Assembly: GCA_037893245.1 (NCBI GenBank) | Contig: JBAIAA010000606.1 | Coordinates: 248,001-312,000 of the forward strand | DNA length: 64,000 nt | Direction of reading: 5' to 3' | Source: Crossaster papposus | Taxonomy: Eukaryota > Echinodermata > Asteroidea > Velatida > Solasteridae | Shown: positions 51,521 through 62,690 of the stretch, piece after piece | Layout of the letters: the number at the start of each line of letters is the position of its first letter | Numbering within the stretch: the first letter of the stretch is position 1 | The notes under the pieces: model-generated | Databases searched by the model: none | Told to the model about the DNA's origin: nothing | The model's input: only the letters and a program-made list of their open reading frames with translations | Translations under genes and position numbers: made by a program

Positions 51521-51954
51521 GGCTCAGATGTCGAGCTGGTGAGTGTCTCTTCATTCTCGAACAACGTTGAGGTTCGCAGCTCAAATATAAGTCGAGAAAA
51601 TTATCCTCATTCGCAGCCACCTTTTCTGATGTGTATCTATGTACACGTGTATTGCCGCACTGGCCTATGTCGCCAATGCCCTGACTCATGAGTCTCACAG
51701 TTTGGGTTCTTTCCATTGAGAAATTTGGCAATATTTTGGCTCAGATGTCGAGCTGGTGAGTGTCTCTTCATTCTCGAACAACGTTGAGGTTCGCAGCTCA
51801 AATATAAGTCGAGAAAATTATCCTCATTCGCAGCCATGTTTTCTTATGTGTATCTATGTACACGTGTATTGCCGCATAGGCCTATGTCGCCAGTGCCCTG
51901 ACGCATGAGTCTCACAGTTTGGGTTCTTTCTATTGAGAAATTTGGCAATATTTT

Positions 51955-52039
51955 GGCTCCGATGTCGAGCTGGTGAGTGTCTCTTCATTCTGGAACAACG
52001 TTGAGGTTCGCAGCTCAAATATAAGTCGATAACATTATT
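51955..52039 (+). repeat. 85-bp truncated monomer 5 (subtype a)
   Basis: CTGGAACAACG and GATAACATTATTGG, as in the 47435 unit. Confidence 0.9.
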
Positions 52040-52361
52040 GGCTCAGATGTCGAGCTGGTGAGTGTCTCTTCATTCTCGAACAACGTTGAGGTTCGCAGCT
52101 CAAATATAAGTCGAGAAAATTATCCTCATTCGCAGCCACCTTTTCTGATGTGTATCTATGTACACGTGTATTGCCGCACTGGCCTATGTCGCCAATGCCC
52201 TGACTCATGAGTTTCACAGTTTGGGTTCTTTCCATTGAGAAATTTGGCAATATTTTGGCTCAGATGTCGAGCTGGTGAGTGTCTCTTCATTCTCGAACAA
52301 CGTTGAGGTTCGCAGCTCAAATATAAGTCGAGAAAATTATCCTCATTCGCAGCCATGTTTT

Positions 52362-52429
52362 CTTATGTTTATTTATGTACACGTGTATTGCCGCATTGGC
52401 CTATGTAGCCAGTGCCCTGACGCATGAGT
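52362..52429 (+). repeat. 68-bp truncated monomer 5
   Basis: It starts TATGTTTATTTATG, two changes from the usual form; the joint is GAGTCTTATG. Confidence 0.9.
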
Positions 52430-52758
52430 CTTATGTGTATCTATGTACACGTGTATTGCCGCATTGGCCTATGTAGCCAGTGCCCTGACGCATGAGTCTC
52501 ACAGTTTGAGTTCTTTCCATTTCGAAATTTGGCAACAATTTGGCTCAGATGTCGAGATGGTGAGTGTCTCTTCATTCTCGAACAACGTTGAGGTTCGCAG
52601 CTAAGATATAAGTCGAAATAATTATCCTCATTCGCCGCCACCTTTTCTTATGTGTATCTATGTACACGTGTATTGCCGCATAGGCATATGTCGCCAGTGC
52701 CCTGACGCATGAGTCTCACAGTTTGGGTTCTTTCTATTGAGAAATTTGGCAATATTTT

Positions 52759-52843
52759 GGCTCCGATGTCGAGCTGGTGAGTGTCTCTTCATTCTCGAAC
52801 AACGTTGAGGTTCGCAGCTCAAATATAAGTCGAGAAAATTATT
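52759..52843 (+). repeat. 85-bp truncated monomer 6 (subtype b)
   Basis: Equivalent of the 51436 unit, one 1323-bp period later. Confidence 0.9.
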
Positions 52844-53277
52844 GGCTCAGATGTCGAGCTGGTGAGTGTCTCTTCATTCTCGAACAACGTTGAGGTTCGC
52901 AGCTCAAATATAAGTCGAGAAAATTATCCTCATTCGCAGCCACCTTTTCTGATGTGTATCTATGTACACGTGTATTGCCGCACTGGCCTATGTCGCCAAT
53001 GCCCTGACTCATGAGTCTCACAGTTTGGGTTCTTTCCATTGAGAAATTTGGCAATATTTTGGCTCAGATGTCGAGCTGGTGAGTGTCTCTTCATTCTCGA
53101 ACAACGTTGAGGTTCGCAGCTCAAATATAAGTCGAGAAAATTATCCTCATTCGCAGCCATGTTTTCTTATGTGTATCTATGTACACGTGTATTGCCGCAT
53201 AGGCCTATGTCGCCAGTGCCCTGACGCATGAGTCTCACAGTTTGGGTTCTTTCTATTGAGAAATTTGGCAATATTTT

Positions 53278-53362
53278 GGCTCCGATGTCGAGCTGGTGAG
53301 TGTCTCTTCATTCTGGAACAACGTTGAGGTTCGCAGCTCAAATATAAGTCGATAACATTATT
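53278..53362 (+). repeat. 85-bp truncated monomer 7 (subtype a)
   Basis: Equivalent of the 51955 unit, one 1323-bp period later. Confidence 0.9.
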
Positions 53363-53684
53363 GGCTCAGATGTCGAGCTGGTGAGTGTCTCTTCATTCTC
53401 GAACAACGTTGAGGTTCGCAGCTCAAATATAAGTCGAGAAAATTATCCTCATTCGCAGCCACCTTTTCTGATGTGTATCTATGTACACGTGTATTGCCGC
53501 ACTGGCCTATGTCGCCAATGCCCTGACTCATGAGTTTCACAGTTTGGGTTCTTTCCATTGAGAAATTTGGCAATATTTTGGCTCAGATGTCGAGCTGGTG
53601 AGTGTCTCTTCATTCTCGAACAACGTTGAGGTTCGCAGCTCAAATATAAGTCGAGAAAATTATCCTCATTCGCAGCCATGTTTT

Positions 53685-53752
53685 CTTATGTGTATCTATG
53701 TACACGTGTATTGCCGCATTGGCCTATGTAGCCAGTGCCCTGACGCATGAGT
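53685..53752 (+). repeat. 68-bp truncated monomer 6
   Basis: Counterpart of the 52362 unit in the second 1323-bp repeat, with the standard TATGTGTATCTATG start. Confidence 0.9.
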
Positions 53753-55166
53753 CTTATGTGTATCTATGTACACGTGTATTGCCGCATTGGCCTATGTAGC
53801 CAGTGCCCTGACGCATGAGTCTCACAGTTTGAGTTCTTTCCATTTCGAAATTTGGCAACAATTTGGCTCAGATGTCGAGATGGTGAGTGTCTCTTCATTC
53901 TCGAACAACGTTGAGGTTCGCAGCTAAGATATAAGTCGAAATAATTATCCTCATTCGCCGCCACCTTTTCTTATGTGTATGTTTGTACACGTGTATTGCC
54001 GCATAGGCCTATGCCGCCAGTGGCCTGACGCATGAGTCTCACGGTTTGGGTTTTTTCCAGTGAGAAGTTTGGCAATATTTTGGCTCAGATGTCGAGCTGG
54101 TGAGTGTCTCTTCATTCTCGAACAACGTTGAGGTTCGCAGCTTAAATATAAGTCGAGAAAATTATCCTCATTCGCAGCCACCTTTTCTGATGTGTTTGTT
54201 TGTACACGTGTATTGCCGCATAGGCCTATGCCGCCAGTGGCCTGACGCATGAGTCTCATGGTTTGGGTTTTTTCCAGTGAGAAATTTGGCAATATTTTGG
54301 CTCAGATGTCGAGCTGGTGAGTGTCTCTTCATTCTCGAACAACGTTGAGGTTCGCAGCTCAAATATAAGTCGAGAAAATTATCCTCATTCGCAGCCACCT
54401 TTTCTGATGTGTATATTTGTACACTTGTATTGCCACATTGGCCTATGTCGCCAGTGCCCTGACGCATGAGTCTCACAGTTTGGGTCCTTTCCATTGAGAA
54501 AGTTGGCAATATTTTGGCTCCGATGTCGAGCTGGTGAGTGTCTCTTCATTCTGGAACAACGTAGAGGTTCGCAGCTCAAATATAAGTCGAGAACATTATC
54601 CTCATTCGCAGCCATGTTTTCTTATGTGTATCTATGTACACGTGTATTGCCGCATAGGCCTATGTCGCCAGTGCCCTGACGCATGAGTCTCACAGTTTGG
54701 GTTCTTTCTATTGAGAAATTTGGCAATATTTTGACTCCGATGTCGAGCTGGTGAGTGTCTCTTCATTCTCGAACAACGTTGAGGTTCGCAGCTCAAATAT
54801 AAGTCGAGAAAATTATCCTCATTCGCAGCCACCTTTTCTGATGTGTATGTTTGTACACTTGTATTGCCACATTGGCCTATGTCGCCAGTGCCCTGACGCA
54901 TGAGTCTCACAGTTTGGGTCCTTTCCATTGAGAAAGTTGGCAATATTTTGGCTCCGATGTCGAGCTGGTGAGTGTCTCTTCATTCTCGAACAACGTTGAG
55001 GTTCGCAGCTCAAATATAAGTCGAGAACATTATCCTCATTCGCAGCCATGTTTTCTTATGTGTATCTATGTACACGTGTATTGCCGCATAGGCCTATGTC
55101 GCCAGTGCCCTGACGCATGAGTCTCACAGTTTGGGTTCTTTCTATTGAGAAATTTGGCAATATTTT

Positions 55167-55251
55167 GGCTCCGATGTCGAGCTGGTGAGTGTCTCTTCAT
55201 TCTCGAACAACGTTGAGGTTCGCAGCTCAAATATAAGTCGAGAAAATTATT
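55167..55251 (+). repeat. 85-bp truncated monomer 8 (subtype b)
   Basis: GAGAAAATTATTGG joint; it lies just before the uniform monomer run. Confidence 0.9.
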
Positions 55252-55367
55252 GGCTCAGATGTCGAGCTGGTGAGTGTCTCTTCATTCTCGAACAACGTTG
55301 AGGTTCGCAGCTCAAATATAAGTCGAGAAAATTATCCTCATTCGCAGCCACCTTTTCTGATGTGTAT

Positions 55368-56219
55368 CTATGTACACGTGTATTGCCGCACTGGCCTATG
55401 TCGCCAATGCCCTGATTCATGAGTCTCACAGTTTGGGTTCTTTCTATTGAGAAATTTGGCAATATTTTGGCTCCGATGTCGAGCTGGTGAGTGTCTCTTC
55501 ATTCTCGAACAACGTAGAGGTTCGCAGCTCAAATATAAGTCGAGAAAATTATCCTCATTCGCAGCCACCTTTTCTGATGTGTATCTATGTACACGTGTAT
55601 TGCCGCACTGGCCTATGTCGCCAATGCCCTGACTCATGAGTCTCACAGTTTGGGTTCTTTCCATTGAGAAATTTGGCAATATTTTGGCTCAGATGTCGAG
55701 CTGGTGAGTGTCTCTTCATTCTCGAACAACGTTGAGGTTCGCAGCTCAAATATAAGTCGAGAAAATTATCCTCATTCGCAGCCACCTTTTCTGATGTGTA
55801 TCTATGTACACGTGTATTGCCGCACTGGCCTATGTCGCCAATGCCCTGACTCATGAGTCTCACAGTTTGGGTTCTTTCCATTGAGAAATTTGGCAATATT
55901 TTGGCTCAGATGTCGAGCTGGTGAGTGTCTCTTCATTCTCGAACAACGTTGAGGTTCGCAGCTCAAATATAAGTCGAGAAAATTATCCTCATTCGCAGCC
56001 ACCTTTTCTGATGTGTATCTATGTACACGTGTATTGCCGCACTGGCCTATGTCGCCAATGCCCTGACTCATGAGTCTCACAGTTTGGGTTCTTTCCATTG
56101 AGAAATTTGGCAATATTTTGGCTCAGATGTCGAGCTGGTGAGTGTCTCTTCATTCTCGAACAACGTTGAGGTTCGCAGCTCAAATATAAGTCGAGAAAAT
56201 TATCCTCATTCGCAGCCAT
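55368..56219 (+). repeat. Run of nearly uniform 217-bp monomers
   Basis: Three or four consecutive monomers of one variant (CACTGGCCTATGTCGCCAATG, GACTCATGAGTCTCACAG, CTCAAATATAAG) follow each other with almost no differences. Elsewhere adjacent monomers are usually of different variants. A shorter run of the same variant lies at about 56940-57372. This looks like local single-monomer amplification. Confidence 0.7.
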
Positions 56220-56224
56220 GTTTT

Positions 56225-56292
56225 CTTATGTGTATCTATGTACACGTGTATTGCCGCATTGGCCTATGTAGCCAGTGCCCTGACGCATGAGT
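56225..56292 (+). repeat. 68-bp truncated monomer 7
   Basis: Standard joint; the following unit begins TATGTGTATATATG. Confidence 0.9.
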
Positions 56293-56490
56293 CTTATGTG
56301 TATATATGTACACGTGTATTGCCGCATTGGCCTATGTAGCCAGTGCCCTGACGCATGAGTCTCACAGTTTGGGTTCTTTCCATTTCGAAATTTGGCAACA
56401 ATTTGGCTCAGATGTCGAGATGGTGAGTGTCTCTTCATTCTCGAACAACGTTGAGGTTCGCAGCTAAGATATAAGTCGAAATAATTATCC

Positions 56491-58060
56491 TCATTCGCCG
56501 CCACCTTTTCTTATGTGTATGTTTGTACACGTGTATTGCCGCATAGGCCTATGCCGCCAGTGGCCTGACGCATGAGTCTCATGGTTTGGTTTTTTTCCAG
56601 TGAGAAATTTGGCAATATTTTGGCTCAGATGTCGAGTTGGTGAGTGTCTCTTCATTCTCGGACAACGTTGAGTTTCGCAGCTCAGATATAAGTCGAGAAA
56701 ATTATCCTCATTCGCAGCCATGTTTTCTTATGTGTATATATGTACACGTGTATTGCCGCATTGGTCTAGGTCGCCAGTGCCCTGACGCATGAGTCTCACA
56801 GTTTGGGTTCTTTCTATTGAGAAATTCGGCAATATTTTGGCTCCGATGTCGAGCTGGTGAGTGTCTCTTCATTCTCGAACAACGTTGAGGTTCGCAGCTC
56901 AAATATAAGTCGAGAAAATTATCCTCATTCGCAGCCACCTTTTCTGATGTGTATCTATGTACACGTGTATTGCCGCACTGGCCTATGTCGCCAATGCCCT
57001 GACTCATGAGTCTCACAGTTTGGGTTCTTTCCATTGAGAAATTTGGCAATATTTTGGCTCAGATGTCGAGCTGGTGAGTGTCTCTTCATTCTCGAACAAC
57101 GTTGAGGTTCGCAGCTCAAATATAAGTCGAGAAAATTATCCTCATTCGCAGCCACCTTTTCTGATGTGTATCTATGTACACGTGTATTGCCGCACTGGCC
57201 TATGTCGCCAATGCCCTGACTCATGAGTCTCACAGTTTGGGTTCTTTCCATTGAGAAATTTGGCAATATTTTGGCTCAGATGTCGAGCTGGTGAGTGTCT
57301 CTTCATTCTCGAACAACGTTGAGGTTCGCAGCTCAAATATAAGTCGAGAAAATTATCCTCATTCGCAGCCATGTTTTCTTATGTGTATCTATGTACACGT
57401 GTATTGCCGCATTGGCCTATGTAGCCAGTGCCCTGACGCATGAGTCTTATGTGTATCTATGTACACGTGTATTGCCGCATTAGCCTATGTTGCCAGTGCC
57501 CTGACGCATGAGTCTCACAGTTTGGGTTCTTTCCATTTCGAAATTTGGCAACAATTTGGCTCAGATGTCGAGATGGTGAGTGTCTCTTCATTCTCGAACA
57601 ACGTTGAGGTTCGCAGCTAAGATATAAGTCGAAATAATTATCCTCATTCGCCGCCACCTTTTCTTATGTGTATGTTTGTACACGTGTATTGCCGCATAGG
57701 CCTATGCCGCCAGTGGCCTGACGCATGAGTCTCATGGTTTGGTTTTTTTCCAGTGAGAAATTTGGCAATATTTTGGCTCAGATGTCGAGTTGGTGAGTGT
57801 CTCTTCATTCTCGGACAACGTTGAGTTTCGCAGCTCAGATATAAGTCGAGAAAATTATCCTCATTCGCAGCCATGTTTTCTTATGTGTATATATGTACAC
57901 GTGTATTGCCGCATTGGTCTAGGTCGCCAGTGCCCTGACGCATGAGTCTCACAGTTTGGGTTCTTTCTATTGAGAAATTCGGCAATATTTTGGCTCCGAT
58001 GTCGAGCTGGTGAGTGTCTCTTCATTCTCGAACAACGTTGAGGTTCGCAGCTCAGATATA
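56491..58060 (+). repeat. 1153-bp higher-order repeat (5 monomers plus 68 bp)
   Basis: About 56491-56900 recurs at 57644-58050 with an offset of 1153 = 5x217 + 68. The shared markers are GAGTTGGTGAG, CTCGGACAACGTTGAG, GCATTGGTCTAGG and GAAATTCGGCAATATT. The 68-bp unit lies at 57378. Confidence 0.75.
57378..57445 (+). repeat. 68-bp truncated monomer 8
   Basis: Standard joint, followed by a CATTAGCCTATGTTGCC monomer rather than CATTGGCCTATGTAGCC. This is the last copy in the window. Confidence 0.9.
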
Positions 58061-59727
58061 AGTCGAGAAAATTATCCTCATTCGCAGCCACCTTTTCTGA
58101 TGTGTATGTTTGTACACGTGTATTGCCGCATTGGTCTAGGTCGCCAGTGTCCTGACGCATGAGTCTCACAGTTTGGGTTCTTTCTATTGAGAAATTGGGC
58201 AATATTTTGGCTCCGATGTCGAGCTGGTGAGTGTCTCTTCATTCTCGAACAACGTTGAGGTTGGCAGCTCAAATATAAGTCGAAAACATTATCCTCATTC
58301 GCAGCCATGTTTTCTTATGTGTATCTATGTACACGTGTATTGCCGCATAGGCCTATGTCGCCAGTGCCGTGACGCATGAGTCTCACGGTTTGGTTTTTTT
58401 CCAGGGAGAAGTTTGGCAATATTTTGGCTCAGATGTCGAGCTGGTGAGTGTCTCTTCATTCTCGAACAACGTTGAGGTTCGCAGCTCAAATATAAGTCGA
58501 GAAAATTATCCTCATTCGCAGCCACCTTTTCTGATGTGTATGTTTGTACACTTGTATTGCCACATTGGCCTATGTCGCCAGTGCCCTGACGCATAAGTCT
58601 CACAGTTTGGGTCCTTTCCGTTGAGAAAGTTGGCAATATTTTGGCTCCGATGTCGAGCTGGTGAGTGTCTCTTCATTCTCGAACAACGTTGAGGTTCGCA
58701 GCTCAAATATAAGTCGAGAACATTATCCTCTTTCGCAGCCATGTTTTCTTATGTGTATCTATGTACACGTGTATTGCCGCATAGGCCTATGTCGCCAGTG
58801 CCCTGACGCATGAGTCTCACAGTTTGGGTTCTTTCTATTGAGAAATTTGGCAATATTTTGGCTCCGATGTCGAGCTGGTGAGTGTCTCTTCATTCTCGAA
58901 CAACGTTGAGGTTCGCAGCTCAAATATAAGTCGAGAAAATTATCCTCATTCGCAGCCACCTTTTCTGATGTGTATGTTTGTACACTTGTATTGCCGCATA
59001 GGCCTATGCCGTCAGTGCCCTGACACATGGGTCTCACGGTTTGGGTTTTTTCCAGTGAGAAGTTTGGCAATATTTTGGCTCAGATGTCGAGCTGGTGAGT
59101 GTCTCTTTATTCTCGAACAACGTTGAGGTTCGCAGCTCAGATATAAGTCTAGAAAATTATCCTCATTCGCAGCCATGTTTTCTTATGTGTATCCATGTAC
59201 ACGTGTATTGCCGCATTGGCCTATGTCGCCAGTGCCCTGACGCATGAGTCTCATGGTTTGGTTTTTTTCCAGTGAGAAATTTGGCAATATTTTGGCTCAG
59301 ATGTCGAGTTGGTGAGTGTCTCTTCATTCTCGGACAACGTTGAGTTTCGCAGCTCAGATATAAGTCGAGAAACTTATCCTCATTCGCAGCCATGTTTTCT
59401 TATGTGTATATATGTACACGTGTATTGCCGCATTGGCCTAGGTCGCCAGTGCCCTGACGCATGATTCTCACAGTTTGGGTTCTTTCTATGGAGAAATTGG
59501 GCAATATTTTGGCTCCGATGTCGAGCTGGTGAGTGTCTCTTCATTCTCGAACAACGTTGAGGTTCGCAGCTCAAATATAAGTCGAGAACATTATCCTCTT
59601 TCGCAGCCATGTTTTCTTATGTGTATCTATGTACACGTGTATTGCCGCATAGGCCTATGTCGCCAGTGCCCTGACGCATGAGTCTCACAGTTTGGGTTCT
59701 TTCTATTGAGAAATTTGGCAATATTTT

Positions 59728-59812
59728 GGCTCCGATGTCGAGCTGGTGAGTGTCTCTTCATTCTCGAACAACGTTGAGGTTCGCAGCTCAAATATAAGTC
59801 AAGAAAATTATT
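59728..59812 (+). repeat. 85-bp truncated monomer 9 (subtype d)
   Basis: GTCAAGAAAATTATTGG joint, found only in the 59-62 kb units. It is followed by a CAAATAAATGTCC monomer. Confidence 0.9.
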
Positions 59813-60897
59813 GGCTCAGATGTCGAGCTGGTGAGTGTCTCTTCATTCTCGAACAACGTTGAGGTTCGCAGCTCAAATAAATGTCCAGAAAATTATCCTC
59901 ATTCGCAGCCACCTTTTCTGATGTGTATGTTTGTACACTTTTATTGCCGCATAGGCCTATGCCGTCAGTGCCCTGAAACATGGGTCTCACGGTTTGGGTT
60001 TTTTCCAGTGAGAAGTTTGGCAATATTTTGGCTTAGATGTCGAGCTGGTGAGTGTCTCTTTATTCTCGAACAACGTTGAGGTTCGCAGCTCAAATAAAAG
60101 TCCAGAAAATTATCCTCATTCGCAGCCACCTTTTCTGATGTGTATGTTTGTACACTTGTATTGCCGCATAGGCCTATGCCGTCAGTGCCCTGACACATGG
60201 GTCTCACGGTTTGGGTTTTTTCCAGTGAGAAGTTTGGCAATATTTTGGCTCAGATGTCGAGCTGGTGAGTGTCTCTTTATTCTCGAACAACGTTGAGGTT
60301 CGCAGCTCAGATATAAGTCTAGAAAATTATCCTCATTCGCAGCCATGTTTTCTTATGTGTATCTATGTACACGTGTATTGCCGCATTGGCCTATGTCGCC
60401 AGTGCCCTGACGCATGAGTCTCATGGTTTGGTTTTTTTCCAGTGAGAAATTTGGCAATATTTTGGCTCAGATGTCGAGTTGGTGAGTGTCTCTTCATTCT
60501 CGGACAACGTTGAGTTTCGCAGCTCAGATATAAGTCGAGAAACTTATCCTCATTCGCAGCCATGTTTTCTTATGTGTATATATGTACACGTGTATTGCCG
60601 CATTGGCCTAGGTCGCCAGTGCCCTGACGCATGATTCTCACAGTTTGGGTTCTTTCTATTGAGAAATTGGGCAATATTTTGGCTCCGATGTCGAGCTGGT
60701 GAGTGTCTCTTCATTCTCGAACAACGTTGAGGTTTGCAGCTCAAATATAAGTCGAGAACATTATCCTCTTTCGCAGCCATGTTTTCTTATGTGTATCTAT
60801 GTACACGTGTATTGCCGCATAGGCCTATGTCGCCAGTGCCCCGACGCATGAGTCTCACAGTTTGGGTTCTTTCTATTGAGAAATTTGGCAATATTTT

Positions 60898-60982
60898 GGC
60901 TCCGATGTCGAGCTGGTGAGTGTCTCTTCATTCTCGAACAACGTTGAGGTTCGCAGCTCAAATATAAGTCAAGAAAATTATT
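60898..60982 (+). repeat. 85-bp truncated monomer 10 (subtype d)
   Basis: Same subtype, followed by CAAATAAAAGTCC; in the shortened 954-bp unit. Confidence 0.9.
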
Positions 60983-61851
60983 GGCTCAGATGTCGAGCTG
61001 GTGAGTGTCTCTTCATTCTCGAACAACGTTGAGGTTCGCAGCTCAAATAAAAGTCCAGAAAATTATCCTCATTCGCAGCCACCTTTTCTGATGTGTATGT
61101 TTGTACACTTGTATTGCCGCATAGGCCTATGCCGTCAGTGCCCTGACACATGGGTCTCACGGTTTGGGTTTTTTCCAGTGAGAAGTTTGGCAATATTTTG
61201 GCTTAGATGTCGAGCTGGTGAGTGTCTCTTTATTCTCGAACAACGTTGAGGTTCGCAGCTCAGATATAAGTTTAGAAAATTATCCTCATTCGCAGCCATG
61301 TTTTCTTATGTGTATCTATGTACACGTGTATTGCCGCATTGGCCTATGTCGCCAGTGCCCTGACGCATGAGTCTCATGGTTTGGTTTTTTTCCAGTGAGA
61401 AATTTGGCAATATTTTGGCTCAGATGTCGAGTTGGTGAGTGTCTCTTCATTCTCGGACAACGTTGAGTTTCGCAGCTCAGATTATAAGTCGAGAAACTTA
61501 TCCTCATTCGCAGCCATGTTTTCTTATGTGTATATATGTACACGTGTATTGCCGCATTGGCCTAGGTCGCCAGTGCCCTGACGCATGATTCTCACAGTTT
61601 GGGTTCTTTCTATTGAGAAATTGGGCAATATTTTGGCTCCGATGTCGAGCTGGTGAGTGTCTCTTCATTCTCGAACAACGTTGAGGTTCGCAGCTCAAAT
61701 ATAAGTCGAGAACATTATCCTCTTTCGCAGCCATGTTTTCTTATGTGTATCTATGTACACGTGTATTGCCGCATAGGCCTATGTCGCCAGTGCCCTGACG
61801 CATGAGTCTCACAGTTTGGGTTCTTTCTATTGAGAAATTTGGCAATATTTT

Positions 61852-61936
61852 GGCTCCGATGTCGAGCTGGTGAGTGTCTCTTCATTCTCGAACAACGTTG
61901 AGGTTCGCAGCTCAAATATAAGTCAAGAAAATTATT
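61852..61936 (+). repeat. 85-bp truncated monomer 11 (subtype d)
   Basis: Same subtype, followed by CAAATAAAAGTCCTG; last copy in the window. Confidence 0.9.
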
Positions 61937-62690
61937 GGCTCAGATGTCGAGCTGGTGAGTGTCTCTTCATTCTCGAACAACGTTGAGGTTCGCAGCTCAA
62001 ATAAAAGTCCTGAAAATTATCCTCATTCGCAGCCACCTTTTCTGATGTGTATGTTTGTACACTTGTATTGCCGCATAGGCCTATGCCGTCAGTGCCCTGA
62101 CACATGGGTCTCACGGTTTGGGTTTTTTCCAGTGAGAAGTTTGGCAATATTTTGGCTCAGATGTCGAGCTGGTGAGTGTCTCTTTATTCTCGAACAACGT
62201 TGAGGTTCGCAGCTCAAATAAAAGTCCAGAAAATTATCCTCATTCGCAGCCACCTTTTCTGATGTGTATGTTTGTACACTTGTATTGCCGCATAGGCCTA
62301 TGCCGTCAGTGCCCTGACACATGGGTCTCACGGTTTGGGTTTTTTCCAGTGAGAAGTTTGGCAATATTTTGGCTCAGATGTCGAGCTGGTGAGTGTCTCT
62401 TTATTCTCGAACAACGTTGAGGTTCGCAGCTCAGATATAAGTCTAGAAAATTATCCTCATTCGCAGCCATGTTTTCTTATGTGTATCTATGTACACGTGT
62501 ATTGCCGCATTGGCCTATGTCGCCAGTGCCCTGACGCATGAGTCTCATGGTTTGTTTTTTTTCCAGTGAGAAATTTGGCAATATTTTGGCTCAGATGTCG
62601 AGTTGGTGAGTGTCTCTTCATTCTCGGACAACGTTGAGTTTCGCAGCTCAGATATAAGTCGAGAAACTTATCCTCATTCGCAGCCATGTT

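Larger units (their letters stand above)
51516..54160 (+). repeat. Two tandem 1323-bp units built from 217-, 85- and 68-bp blocks
   Basis: The unit starting near 51516 recurs near 52839 at an offset of 1323. This equals five full monomers plus two 85-bp units plus one 68-bp unit, and those short units are found at 51436, 51955, 52362 and again at 52759, 53278, 53685. One difference is TATGTTTATTTATG near 52366 versus TATGTGTATCTATG near 53689. Confidence 0.85.
59400..62690 (+). repeat. Three tandem higher-order units of 1170, 954 and 1170 bp
   Basis: The landmark at about 59400 recurs at 60570, 61524 and 62694, offsets 1170, 954 and 1170. The long units equal 5x217 + 85. The middle one is one monomer shorter: it lacks the second of two consecutive CAAATAAAAGTCC-type monomers and gains one base in AGATTATAAGTCG (about 61480). 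All three carry CATGATTCTCACAG, GAAATTGGGCAATATT, TCCTCTTTCGCAGCC and the GTCAAGAAAATTATTGG short unit. Confidence 0.85.
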
